From positions 252,514,124 to 252,578,123 of the forward strand of contig NC_061514.1 in assembly GCF_022539505.1 (NCBI RefSeq): DNA of 64,000 nucleotides, given 5' to 3'. Shown one piece after another: positions 44,034 through 56,033 of this stretch. Position 1 is the stretch's first letter. The number at the start of each line of letters is the position of its first letter. This DNA is from Lolium rigidum (lineage: Eukaryota > Streptophyta > Magnoliopsida > Poales > Poaceae). The position numbers and the translations under genes were made by a program. Below the pieces are notes generated by a model that ran no database searches, was not told the origin of the DNA, and was given only the letters and a program-made list of their open reading frames with translations.

Positions 44034-45288
44034 ATGAACAATCTTCTGACGGTAATGTTCTTTTCAGTTTACAAGATCATTTATGTTGAGATGATGCGGT
44101 TCCTTTTCTTTCGTGCGTTTCGTTTTCTCTCTGCCAGCGGCAGTAAAAATCAGAAAACAAAAAAGTACTGTACATACAGTTCACGCGAACTGCTTTACAG
44201 TTCGTTTTACTTTTCTCCTGGTGTCATCATAGGTCGGTAATTGCTAATTAGGGGCGGCTGCAAAACCCTGGATTGATTTCCTGATAAGTCAAATGTGAGA
44301 CCTCATATTGTCTTGCGTTTAGTCCTTTTTGTTGAAATTTGCAGTAAAATGAGTCAAACCTGCAATTACTGTATGATTCTTTCTTCAGGGAAGCAGTTAC
44401 TGTATGCTCGTTGTTGATATTGCTGTTAACGCTTTCAATCAATCAATTTGTAGGATTCTTTCGAAATGGACGAGAAGCCCCCCAAGGAGAGGGACATCGA
44501 GATGGGGCGTCGGGACTCCAAGAACAGATCAGATTATGGACTCGAGGACTTCTTCGAGGAGGTCTGTATGTTATCTAGTCCTCCTTGAAAACCAAATTAT
44601 TACCGATGTAATTTTTTATGTCAACACAATTGCGCAGCCACAGAGAAATTGGTGTTTAAGTGTTATTATCTGTAGAAAATCCTCGCCCTATTGTTCTTAA
44701 AGTAAGGTGTCTTGATCTAGGTCAAGGAGATCGAGATGCTGCTGGAGAAGATGTCCAACATAGTCAAGAAACTTCAGGTATATTTTGTTTCTAGAAATGC
44801 TAAGTCCCCATGACTACTTCTACATCACCTTGGTCTGTAACTTGTGCTATTGGAGTAAATTCTTTCTTTTAATTCACTATAGGAAGCAAATGAGGAGTCA
44901 AAAGCAGTGACTAAAGCCTCCGCAATGAAATGTGCGAACTCCACTCGTTGACTAGTATTTCTACTTGGATTTTTCTTTTTGGCAAAAGATACTTGCATTT
45001 CTAAATGGCAAAATCTAATCAGAAGATTTATATGACACATGTTCCAGCAATCAAGGGGCGGATGGAGAAAGACATTGACGAAGTGGGGAAGATTGCACGT
45101 AACATAAAAGTGAAGTTAGAGCAAATGGACAGAAATGTACTGACTGATATTAACCTTTCAGCATATGAATTCATCTGATGATGTTCAGCGCTCACTCTCC
45201 TTTCCTGTTTGCAGAATCTTGCTAATAGAAAGAAGCCAGGTTGTGGGAAAGGCACAAGTGTAGATCGATCGAGGATGTCTATGACCAT
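44034..45288 (+). CDS. SYP132-like: SYP132-like plasma-membrane syntaxin (Qa-SNARE), N-terminal six exons only
   Basis: Exons 44034-44051 (MNNLLT), 44454-44561, 44721-44777, 44883-44931, 45048-45136 and 45215-45288 join in phase, give 131 residues with no stop, and have GT-AG introns. DSFEMDEKPPKERDIEM, EANEESKAVTKASAMKS, KGRMEKDIDEVGKIARNIK and KKPGCGKGTSVDRSRMSMT match plant SYP1 syntaxins, closest in my memory to SYP132. SYP132 serves secretion and membrane fusion at the plasma membrane. This covers Ha, Hb and part of Hc of the Habc regulatory domain. The SNARE motif and transmembrane anchor (family length about 300 aa) were not found before the gap at 46994 or after it. The gene is therefore truncated, or its other exons lie in or beyond missing sequence. 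Confidence 0.85.
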
Positions 45289-46531
45289 GTAAGATATCTC
45301 TCACTTTATTGAGTAAATTTAATCACCGACAGCTCACTAGTACATACTAGAAGTGATTGGTGGTGCTAGGATAAAATCATACAAGATGATTACAGCTTTC
45401 TAGAAAACATAACAGCATTTTTTGTTATCTCAACACTGATACCTACAAGGCTACAATCTGGATCCAACTTGGTTTTCCATATTGATCAATGAATCACTGC
45501 AAAACAAAAAAATCAAACAAACAGTCTACATCTTCTGGGATGGCTGACCTATTACCAGTTTAACCAGTAATTCCTGAAATAACTTTAATGCTTTAAAATA
45601 ATGAATATTTATAAAAACATAAATAAAAAAATTAAAAGTTATTTTTATTGGGACATTTATTTTTAGGTTTAATGTTTTTAATCTAAAAAATGTAATAAAC
45701 ATGAAATTATAACCACAGGAACTTATTAGCTTACTAGCAATAGTATAATTGTGCCTCTCAGTGTAGAGTATGCATTTTTTGCTTGGTGCCCAAATTTGGG
45801 CTTACGGTATTTCCTCTCTTGCATAGTTGGTTGTAAAAATTCTGGTTATCTATGAGAATGTTCCCACCTTGTTCACATTCCATTCATCGTTTGTGCCAAA
45901 ATTTGGAAAAAATGGGAATCTCTAGCAAATTTATTGCCAAGCTAGCCGTTGGTAAATATTCTTACGGCTTCTATACGATGAACTAAACATACCAATAATG
46001 CCACCACATTAAGAACTATGGATTAAAAAAGTTATTGCGGACATGGGAATTTTTAAAATGTCCTAAAGTGATTAGAGAACATTAATATTTTAAATCGAAC
46101 TGTAACATTTTATTACAATACATTGTAAAATGAATCAAATAAAGTCACCAATCATAGTTCATGTCTAAAAATGATCAATAGTTCAAAAGAAGGTTGTAGG
46201 TGAGAATTATTACGGTGTTATTAAAAAATTAAACATGAGATCAAATTGTTTAAGACATATTGATAGTCAACTTTAACCACTATGTTAGATAGGTGGCTAA
46301 GACGAATTTCCGGTAAACCCTATTTCATATTTATTTTTATTGGAATGGATATATTTAGTATTTTTTTGATTTGAAATGTTCTAGCGACATGCATACTTAT
46401 CTCAACATTATCAAGAGCGCTGAAAACCTTCTAATATCATGCATTCAAAATTGATTGGGAAATAATTTAGATGATTCGAGGCATATTAGGGAGTGTTTTC
46501 CAAATTGAAGGAACAAATATTTGTGCACCAG
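45289..46531. other. AT-rich sequence after the syntaxin fragment
   Basis: I looked here for the remaining syntaxin exons (SLKKKLK, the SNARE heptads, a hydrophobic tail) and found none. No other gene or clear repeat was seen. Confidence 0.5.
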
Positions 46532-46915
46532 GTGCTCCCTTCACTTTTAGATTTTTGAAAATTTTCAAATCTCACACTTCTATGTCTCCAAAAATCATGG
46601 CGCTAAATACATATATAGATATGTACAGGAGGAGTGTACGCAAAAAAGTCTCGGTAAAAAATACTTTACATTTTGAGAAATACAAAAAAAATCTGACAAA
46701 AAGATATACTATTTTACTACCATTTTATTTCAGAAATTTTTCTTTTTTATATTTCCGAAAATACAACGTATTTTTAATGGTACTTTTTTGCATACACCCT
46801 CCTTTTTATATGTATATATGTATATATATATATATATATTTAACGCCATAAGTTTTGGAGACATAAAAGTGAGGTTTTGAAATTTTCAAAAAGCTGAAAA
46901 TGAAGGGAGAAGAAG
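46532..46915. mobile_element. Foldback MITE, about 0.38 kb
   Basis: The left arm CTCCCTTCACTTTTAGATTT...TTTTGAAAATTTTC...TATGTCTCCAAAA...ATGGCG is matched in inverted order by ACGCCATAAGTTTTGGAGAC...GAAATTTTCAAAA...TGAAGGGAG. Arms are about 110 bp each and the centre is AT-rich with a TATATATG run (46815-46840). The superfamily is not clear. Confidence 0.8.
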
Positions 46916-46993
46916 TACTCCGAAAATCTGCACTTAACGCTCTCTTCTATCTTATGAGGTCCTTAATCATCTCCCTTAAAAACATAAACAATA

Positions 46994-47093
46994 NNNNNNN
47001 NNNNNNNNNNNNNNNNNNNNNNNNNNNNNNNNNNNNNNNNNNNNNNNNNNNNNNNNNNNNNNNNNNNNNNNNNNNNNNNNNNNNNNNNNNNNN
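46994..47093. other. Assembly gap (100 N)
   Basis: Exactly 100 N, so the true size is unknown. Confidence 0.99.
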
Positions 47094-47960
47094 CTAGTTT
47101 GTACTGACAAACCAGAATTAGAGCACCTTCAGTTTGCACTGACAAACCAGAATTACAGTTAAGCACGACATCATCTTTGATTTACATCATCACCAAAATC
47201 ACAATAACTACAAAACATCAGAACTAACAATAAAAAAGATCATCAAACTAATACCCCGCATTAAATTTCATCATCTTCTCAGTGAGTGCTTGGACATGCG
47301 TTATCATCACCAAAGAGCATCAAGTGTGCACATCTCTCCTAGTGCATCTTCATCTAGCATATCCCTCTCCCACTTCTTGACCATCTTCTAGTTTGGTACC
47401 ATTCTCCAGACTCCTTTCACTCCCTCTTGCTATGGCCCTGCATCTCCATCCTTAGCGGCCATAGCTCCAACCGCATATGCGTCAGATGGCCACGGTTTCT
47501 TCAGTCGAGTTGTGGTGCGTTGTAACCGATTTTAGCTCCTTTTGACTCAAGAAGAACTCCTCCGAGCTCGAGCTCGGGTAGGAGCTGCCATGTCGGCCGC
47601 TAGTTCACACTCGATATCAAACATGTTCCCTTTATCAATCTTGAATCTGATAAGGATGGAAACATCGACCAGGACCGTTATTAGATGCTTGTCGCTCTGA
47701 CTTGGTCCAAGGCCAACTTTCTCGCCACAAAGCGGGCAAGACATGTTGCGGAGAAACATCTCGTAGAAACTCTAGACGCTTATATGGTTGAAGCAGAAGC
47801 GTCGGAGCAGGATAGAGCCGTGAAGTATGAAGAGGACATGCAGATGGATCAAACCCATTTCTTTGGCGCCCCAAGCCAAATCAAGCAGGGCAAGGCCTCA
47901 ATGGAGGTGAATGACGACGACGGTGTGAACTAGGGACAATTGTAGAGGTAGTGAGGAATA
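47094..47960. other. Possible gene remnant of unknown identity
   Basis: A 36-bp unit with TTTG(T/C)ACTGACAAACCAG occurs twice at 47096-47158. 47685-47933 holds an 82-aa open frame on the plus strand (MLVALTWSKANFLATKRARH to MEVNDDDGVN). It resembles the low-complexity tails of TE ORF1 proteins but has no recognisable domain. I do not claim it is expressed. Confidence 0.25.
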
Positions 47961-48329
47961 ATTGCAGTTGGTTTATGTGTATGAAGAGAGTGTTAGCTGT
48001 TGGTTTATGATAATTATGTTAGATAAGTTAATGAGGAAAGTTCAAGTTGGTTTTATGTTTATGATATTTTTATGATTGAAATGGTGTAATAATAGAGTTT
48101 GTGCAATAAGAATAGAGTTAATACCATGTATGTACTTTCTTTAAATAACCACGTGAAAGGATTCATAAGTCAAGTTTGATATTTTTCCTAGCAACTAGTA
48201 CACATAAAAAGTACTACATGCGAAAGGACTACTTTTTTCATTTTCTTTGATTATCTTCAAAATGGGGTCATTATTTTTTTTTGGCGTATCCAGTCATAGT
48301 ACTATATGGTATACCGTTCATGAATATTG

Positions 48330-49200
48330 GTTTGCCCCCTTTTTGCTACATATTCTTTGCACTTGATTCACACAAAAAAGCCTAGTTTTGACACTTAAAA
48401 AATGGAAGGTTATTTTTGTGACAAAAAGTTGAAAACACACTTTGGAAATATTATTTTCCATGTGAAGATACACTGTTGTACCAAATTGGGGCACATTATC
48501 ATGAAATATGCTTGAAAGCACTATAGCCTTCATTGGGAACACTTTTCTTTAAATATTGTCAATACTCAAGTTTGGTATTGTTCATCGACACTAAACTCTT
48601 TGCGCAAAGTTTTTGATTTTCTTCGATTGTTTTTAAATGAGCCCGAAATTGCCGCCATGGACAATCATCGGAAGGCGTTGAATATATTAAATCCTAATGG
48701 TGGCCATTGCATAGAATCCTACTTGGCTACCTCTAAATGATATTTGGAATTTTTAGAACCAAACTAGGGCACACGTGTAGTTAAAATTCGAATTACTTCG
48801 CGAAAGTAGGAACAAACTCATACAAATGGGCACAAGTACATAAAAATAGAGAAAAGTTGTATCTTGATGATCCCATATGGTCTAATTTTCATGAAAATAG
48901 GGATGGTTCTCTTTTGCAAAATATTCCTTGCAGTTGCATAATGCAAGTTTTGACACTTAGAAAATGTAACACCGATTTTGTGATAAAAAGAAGTTGGAAA
49001 CCCTCTTTGGCAATATTTGTTTCCAAATAAAGATGCACATTATCATGAACTTTGCTAGTGTTATGGTCATACCTTGATCACTTGGCTTTGAAGCCAAGAT
49101 AAGTGGTACATGACAACGTTTTTTGCGAACACTCTTTTTTTTTTACATTACTCAAATTTGGAATTTTTCCTGCAAAGTTGCACACTTGAAAGGAATATTT
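48330..49200. repeat. Diverged duplicated block, two copies
   Basis: 48335-48600 and about 48915-49195 share in order: GTTTTGACACTTA-AAAATG, TTGTGA-AAAAAG, TTGGAAA, CACATTATCATGAA and GGAATTTTT/GGTATTGTTC. They look like old tandem copies of one repeat. The whole 47960-49440 stretch is AT-rich with no gene seen. Confidence 0.55.
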
Positions 49201-49439
49201 GGGCAAGTTATTTTCCCTTTATTTTATTTTATTTGTTTTTTTTTCAAAATTGATCAAAACTATAGTCATTGTCTTCCATAGAGAGTTGTTAAATCTTTCA
49301 TATTTGTTTGTGGCTACTCCGTAAAATCCTACTTGTTTGTGGTCATCCATAGCTAGTTAGAAGAGAGTTCGAATGTTTTATAAAATGAACCCCTTCTCTA
49401 CTCCCACTAAGGTGTGAGAACAGAATAAGCACTCACGTA

Positions 49440-50230
49440 CTTCACCTCTACCGCCGCCCACTCGTCTTCAAGACGCTCCGCGGGTCAATGGAATGAGCCG
49501 AGCTGAGCTCTTAGCTATGCATCCTATCTATATTTTTGCTATTTAGAAAATTATTATATGTATTAATTATGAGTCAACGCGTTAACTCGGTTGTTTTCAG
49601 ATTTTTTGAGTCGCATGTTGTTTTAACTCAAACGTGGGTTGCGCCTCACGACCTTCCCGATCTGCACTATATAAGCACTAACGAAACCTAGCATGTGTGA
49701 GACACATGCAACTACCTACTTCCAGGATGTTGTGTCGCAACCATCATCTTCACCATCCCGTCTTCCGACGTGCATCGAAGAATGGAACGGTAGGTCCCCG
49801 GAACCCTGCATCTCATAGTCTTGTATTGGTGAGGGACGATCGTGTTTTTGGCGAGCGCTCTAGCACGACTACTAGCAACACAATTCCATCCGATGATGAT
49901 TTCCCCAATGACAAGTTCATCTTGAACATCAATGACCTCTTCGGCAATTTCAACATGGGTGACAACACCGATGCAAACGTTGTGGTTGTCGCCGCCGCTA
50001 TCGCAACTCATGTTGCACCGTATGTGATCCTTCCTTTCTTAATAAATTTTGTAGTTATAGTATTTGGAGTAGATGCTATTGGCCTTTTATATTTAAATAA
50101 TATCTATTCATCTACTATGTTAATAAGTCACAACTAGTTTAATTATTATTTATGTGATCATGCTTTATTAATTTCTTATTCGGATTAAATTATATAGTTA
50201 GCTTGCTTATATATTCAACGACCACACAGA
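49440..50230 (+). mobile_element. Probable LTR-retrotransposon fragment
   Basis: A TATA-like CTATATAAGC (49667) is followed by a short leader and a 146-aa open frame (49697-50137) ending in an AT-rich region. This layout is like an LTR plus the start of a non-autonomous internal region, but no polymerase motif is present and no LTR pair was found. Confidence 0.3.
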
Positions 50231-50640
50231 CGCCACTACGCCAGGTTGTGGAAAAATGTTAAATTTTGTAAATGTTCAAATTTTAAAATTGTTCAAACTT
50301 CAAAAAATATCAAATATGAAAATAGTTAAAACTCAAAAAATATTCAGATTTAAAATTGTTGAAAGTTAAAAGTTTTTAAAATTGGAAAAAAAATCGAATC
50401 TAAAAAAGTTCAAAATCTGAAAAAGTTCAAAAAAAAAGTTTGACAAAACCAGAAACTGGAGTGGAAAAACCAGCTGAACCAAAAAAAAAACGAAAGAAAA
50501 AGGGAAAACAGGAGAAAAACCGAAGGGAAACTCCTGCCCTCGCTAATGGGCCGGCCCAGCCTACCGCGTTCTGAGCGGAGCGAAGAATAGCGCCCGCTTT
50601 GAGCGGGGAATAGATTTCGCCCTTGCGTTCCCAAGAGCTG
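50230..50640. other. MULE-like end sequence, A-rich with GC-rich border
   Basis: TTCAAAATTT-type repeats, then an A-rich AAAAACCGAAGGGAAACTCC tract, then GGGCCGGCCC and GAGCGG motifs resembling 43480-43720. No inverted partner was placed. Confidence 0.35.
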
Positions 50641-50916
50641 CACGTCTAAAATTCTAAATCCCACGGGCTGCACCCACGAAGTGGACAGGCCATGTCGCTG
50701 ATGCCTGATTTCCCTGGGCCCTGGCATGTTTGATCTGCGGAGCAACTCGGCTTCAGGGCTTTACTCATGTTTGGGCTTGTGCCCGCTTTACTCAAGTTCC
50801 TAGTGACGATTATACATTCAAATTTTGTGGAGAATTTCAGGATATTCTTGAGGAGAATAGCCCAGGGATAAGTGGGTGACTTTAGAAGCATATGTGCAAC
50901 CGAGAAATGCAGAGTG

Positions 50917-51280
50917 GCTCTCGGATGCCACACACCATCATACTTAGAAAAAAAAAGGTTAAAAAATTCAAACATTTTTTGAAATCAAAGATGATTAGGT
51001 ATTGTACTTGTATGAAAATATTTCCCTAGAAAATTGCTTTCATTGTATCGAGGGTTTAAAAAAAACTCGAAACGCTACATGACCAGGTACTATTCACTTT
51101 ATATTTGTCATAATATTGTTTTTTTTCCATGAAGACCATGGAAATCATTTTTTTTCCAAACATTGTTTTATGAGTACAAACTTGATCATCCTTGGTTTCC
51201 AGGAATATTCAATTTTTTTGACTTTTTAAAATTACTACAATTTTTTAGGTGTATGGGGGTGTGTGGCACCCGATAGCCAA
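50917..51280. mobile_element. Foldback MITE, about 0.36 kb
   Basis: The left end GCTCTCGGATGCCACACACC is matched in inverted order by GGTGTGTGGCACCCGATAGC at the right end, with further inverted similarity inward. Non-coding. Confidence 0.75.
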
Positions 51281-51413
51281 AAGTTCTCTTCCATGTACAA
51301 CCTCGCAATGAAGGACGCAAGACTCCCCATAGAGGAGCCGAAAAGAGGAAAGGGAGGAGACAAACAATGGTGTGCCATGGTGTGACCACACAAAAAAATG
51401 TTAGAATGAATAT

Positions 51414-51541
51414 ATACTCTTCGTCTTGTAAAATTTGTCTTATATTTGTCTAAATTTAGATATACCTATATACTAGATGGTGTCTAGATATATTTAAATT
51501 TTAATATATTCAGAATAATTTTTTCGGGGCCGAGGGAGTAT
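51414..51541. mobile_element. Degenerate Stowaway-like (Tc1/Mariner) MITE
   Basis: The right end CCGAGGGAGTA is typical of Stowaway elements. The left end TACTCTTCGTCTTG is a decayed partner. About 128 bp, AT-rich inside. Confidence 0.5.
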
Positions 51542-52420
51542 GTCCGTTGTCCCGTAGGTTTGATTGGCACGCAGGATGCATGTCTGCATATATTTGGAAA
51601 CTGGAGGGGGCCTCCACGCTCCACGCCATATGAAATCGTCGGTGCACGAAGCACTGGAGATACGTCGTACAATCATCACCCTGCGTCCTACGTCGTGATG
51701 CATTATTTGTTCACGAAATATCTGGGCGTGGCGAGACCACAAATCTCGAATGGGGCCGTCGTATCACCAGCCATGTAGAAGAGGGCACGACAGTTATTGG
51801 CACGACACTGATGTAGCTTCCACAAGCTAGCTAGAAATGGAATTGAGAACACACACGCGGTTAAACCAGGAGTGTATGTCTGCTACTAGGAAGAGCATCT
51901 CTTTTCTCACCACACATTGGCAGGAAATATCTTGGACCTGGGATGGCCACAGAGTTTCCAACGGGGCCACCATAGCAGTGATTGTCTTAATACGACACAA
52001 TCTCTCTCAGAGAAAAGACATGCACCCGATTTAATTAAAAACCATTAACTGGCAAATTAGCCAAACATCCAGTGAAATACAAGCAGAGAAGTTCAAACAA
52101 ACAAGTTATTGCAACCCAAAAGAGGTATATTGTCTAAGGAAGATCCGTTGGAGAGGGCTTGGTGGTGCTTAATTGGGGCTCGATCCTAGAGGCTCGAATC
52201 CAAGAAGATTTGACTCTGAAAAGCTCCCTTGTCTTTCGATGCACATAGCGGCTTCTATAGAGATTACAATGAGTCACCATTAGGCTAACCCTCCAACTCT
52301 CTCCAGTTCAAGTAAACGAATTAGTTGTTCAAAAAACGGCATGTCTTTGGTCTTTTACTCTATTTAGTTGAACTAAGAAGGGTTCAAAGGAGTATCCTAG
52401 TTGTGACCTGCATCTCTAAG
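51542..52420. other. Unassigned sequence
   Basis: Open frames of 60-82 aa on both strands have no recognisable domain. Two loosely similar blocks (around 51565-51770 and 51870-52000, sharing TGTCTGC and GGGGCC motifs) hint at an old duplication. Confidence 0.3.
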
Positions 52421-52423
52421 CTT

Positions 52424-52620
52424 CTACTACCTCCGATTCAAAAAAAAAAAAAAAACAAGGCGTATACGTATTTTAAGACAAATTTTGACCATAAAAATCG
52501 AGCAATAAAATCTTGATTATATTATATATACATAGTACCGGTGGATTCTTATTGAAAAACACTTTCTAATGATGCTATTTTCATAATTTTTTATATATAT
52601 ATTTAAAGTAATTTTAATAA
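52424..52620. mobile_element. Tc1/Mariner-type MITE fragment
   Basis: It starts CTACCTCCGATTCAAAA (Stowaway-like end) with interior words AATTTTGACCATAAAAAT, GAGCAATAAAATCTTGAT and TTCTAATGATGCTA that recur in grass Mariner MITEs. The right inverted end was not found. Confidence 0.5.
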
Positions 52621-53004
52621 TAAAAAGCACGAAAAACGAGAACGCTTTATTTTTTGAAACGGGTACTACAACCATTACTGATATGCAAGATATTCAAAAG
52701 GAAAAAAAAGAAATGGCATATCATGTCAGCTAGCTGAATGTTAACTGAACAATATGGGACTGCTAGAATTCTACTTGTAATGTCTTCCTCAATTAATGGA
52801 TATATTTGTTCGAAATAATCCCACTTGCCTTTCGGTGGATGCAACATTTAAATCTTGGGACGCAGGACGGCAGGAGCTCTCAATAAAACATGTGATAGGC
52901 ATCGTACCTGCTGGCTGGAGCATATACCTCATAACATACTATTTATTATGCACTTGTTGTGATCTTAAACTGACTATGGTAAAATATCTTAGGTCTATAT
53001 CATG

Positions 53005-53100
53005 CTCCCTTCGTCCGGAAAATGATCTCTCAATTTTGTGTAGATTCAAATCTATTCGTATCTAGATAAAATTAAGACATCTTTTTCCGGGCCAAGGTGT
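53005..53100. mobile_element. Small Stowaway-like MITE, about 96 bp
   Basis: The left end CTCCCTTCGTCCGGAAAA pairs with the right end TTTTTCCGGGCCAAGGTG (inverted, imperfect). Confidence 0.65.
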
Positions 53101-55270
53101 AGATGTATTGCAGTGGTTAAAAATTTCTTCCTCGCTACATGGTGTGTCTTGCCAGCATTTGGAGGGTCGCATGATCAACAGTGGGAGTGGGTACAAAGAG
53201 ACAATCCTTTTCTGTTGAAAAGCTTACTGAAATCTAGGGTCACTCTCATAAATCAGGTGGGCCAAAAGGTGTGGCACTAATCCGAACGAAAATGACATTG
53301 CATTTTTGTGAAGTCTGGATCAATGAAGCATCTCGATTATTTGGTAGCTACTCAGGTAAATGAAATTAACTGTGGTAAAGTCGATTGTCATATTGTGCAT
53401 TTTCGCAAGTGGTGCGTTCTGCTGATGAGGCATGACAAGGACTTGAACGGCCACCAGTGGCTACACAACATTGGATACTGACAGCCAGCAAATATTTGTT
53501 CCGAAAAAGAAGCTGAAATACCGCGCAAAAAGCTGATATGGAGTTTGTCCGGAGTGCGTGAGGCAATATTCTTTTTTGAACGACATGAGACAATGCTGAA
53601 ACAAGTATATACTTGATCTGTTTGTCTAGAAATACACGAGACAATCAAATCCTAAAATTCATACACTACAACAGAACGGCCTCCCGGCACACACAGAAGG
53701 CCCTGTTCCTATGCGGTGCAAAATATCGCTGACGATCCGTTCATTTGTCCGCAGTACAGGCAGGGTTCTTGCGTAGTTGCGATCACGGCTAGAGAAAGGG
53801 ACAAAACAAAAGCATAGCACACGGCCAGAGAAAAGGACATCGTAGCAGCATAGTTGCGATGACTTAATACACCATTGTATGTTGTAGCGCATAAGTTGTT
53901 GTCATAACACTCATAAAACACTATTTCATAAATATTACACCTCTCAACCTCTCAGATTGGTACAATTGAAATATCGGATCCGAAAACTCATCTCTCTTTA
54001 TAAATTTAAGATCGCAAATCAAAAATCTACAAAGAATTCGAAAGCCTCCTCGGTCTAGTGAACAGTTAAAGCAAATGAAAACTTAAAATCTAAGGTCACA
54101 ATTAGGTCACACGTCATCTGATCTCATAAACTTATTTAGTAAGGTGATACGCTGGTTGAATCATCTATCATAGTCTAAGTCCTAAGAGTTCTAAAGTTCT
54201 GTCTATGGTTCCTCCTCCTTTATTCCGTAAACTATATCGTAATCTATTCCATCGATGCCTCCCCTATCAGATCTGCTTCTCCATAGTCGACTTCCTCTCC
54301 TTTGAGTTTGTCGGTAGTTTCCTCCTCATTTTTATCGTACTCTAAGCAAGGGTGAAGAAATAATAGATTGAGTAAACAAGCGTACTCAAAAAGTTTTGAA
54401 GTGGTTGTCTGAAGTATATAGTCGCGTGTGGATCATGAAATCCTAGGCATGTGCAGGTTTTCGAAAACGTTTATGTTAAGAAAAGGTAAGTTTTAGATTG
54501 TAAAAACTATGTCTGTCAGTTCCAAGGGTTATGAGAATTTCATGGAGTTCCTTTTCCGTCGCAATTATAGTTCTTTACCCAAAAACATGGAGTATCATGA
54601 CACTTTCTATACACTCTTGAGAGGTGCACTATTTTTCCTACAAACGACTTATGCCTTGGTGCTCAATCAGGAGTATGTCCACGTTCACATAATCCAAAAT
54701 GGTGTGTGTCCCAACTAAAAGAGAAGTCAATCACTGCCCTTCTCCGTAACCCCGTATTCCACCCAGTATAATGAGTTTCAGTTGAGAAACCTACGCTCAA
54801 TTACCATGCCTTCCACAATAACATAATTGTCATTCCACAGCACGGAAAGGGACGTTTCGGGATCCCACCCTGATGAGTTCCACCACATAAACAACCCAAC
54901 TAAATACCGAGGAATGTGAAAGGAAACAAGTTACAACTGATTTTGCGGTCCCACTACAAGATCTGTAGTAAGCGCTGTCTAAACGGCCCTAGGATGAATG
55001 ACTACATTTGTTGTTAAATATATAAGATGTTGTAATTACAACGGAACCTCCATCATAGGGCTTCGTCCTCAACCATGGTTCCATTTCCCACCCTATAGAG
55101 TACACGACTTTTGGTCGATAACACTCAATTTGTAATTTACAAAATAGTTTTTATTTCAAATGCAATGAGGATTTTGGTATGTTTTATAAACTTTATCAAC
55201 TGAATGCAAGATGCCGTACAAGACCAGAAGATGTCGTACAAGACCCCTCCGTAGGCCAGTTCCGCAGGGA
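53101..55270. other. Unassigned AT-rich intergenic sequence
   Basis: No gene, RNA gene or recognised transposon. Short frames (up to 92 aa) lack domain or codon support. Confidence 0.4.
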
Positions 55271-55984
55271 TGAAGTCAAGAGGCCGTGACGCAAGCAGTG
55301 AAGTACCCAGAAGATAAGATAAGCTCCAAGTTTGCCTCCATAAAGCATACTGAATGTTTCCCACTTCCCCTAAAGGTTCGGGGTGGACGGTGCAAGTATA
55401 GCAGGGGTCGGGTGTCAACATCGTCCACAACCACCCCCTGTGGACCAAGTTGCTTGGTGTGGCCATGGACCAAGTCCATGGGCTTAGCTAGGGACAACTT
55501 TCCTCTTCCTTGGGCATGCATGTGGTTACCTCTTTGTCAAGTTTCCTTGGAGAGGAGAGTTGATGCCGCTATAAAAGGAGGCGTGGCTTCCTAGTAGAAG
55601 GGCACACACTCTCTCTCTTTTCAGACCCCGGAGAGGATCAACTTTTGATCTTCTGGAGATACCACATAGATACCATCGTCTTCTACCTAGAGCAGATCCC
55701 ATCTAGATCTAGGAAGGAACTCACCGATTCTCCATCTTATAAACACCATACTCCCTCTCGGAGAGATATCAATACCACGCCAAGGCAGGACGTAGGGGTT
55801 TTACCTCACCACAAGGACCTTGAATCTGAGTAAGTCTGTATCTCTCTCCTGCTGCTCGTGCATCCCTCTAGCGTCGTCATGGCTTTGTGGAGTTTGGAGC
55901 GTTGCTTCTAGCCCCATATGGTCTGATAACCTCAAGGGTCTAGCGAAGGTACCCGTGTTCCTTTGTGATACCAAAACCCTGACA
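55270..55984 (+). mobile_element. 5' LTR of a Gypsy-type element (left edge uncertain)
   Basis: TATAAAA at 55570-55576, a leader with ACACTCTCTCTC, and an end AAAACCCTGACA (55984) directly followed by TCTGGCCCGCCAGGTAGGGG, the primer-binding-type sequence at the start of many grass Gypsy interiors. The TG start was not pinned down. Confidence 0.6.
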
Positions 55985-56033
55985 TCTGGCCCGCCAGGTA
56001 GGGGGTAAAGCGCGCCTCAGCTTCTACATCGAC

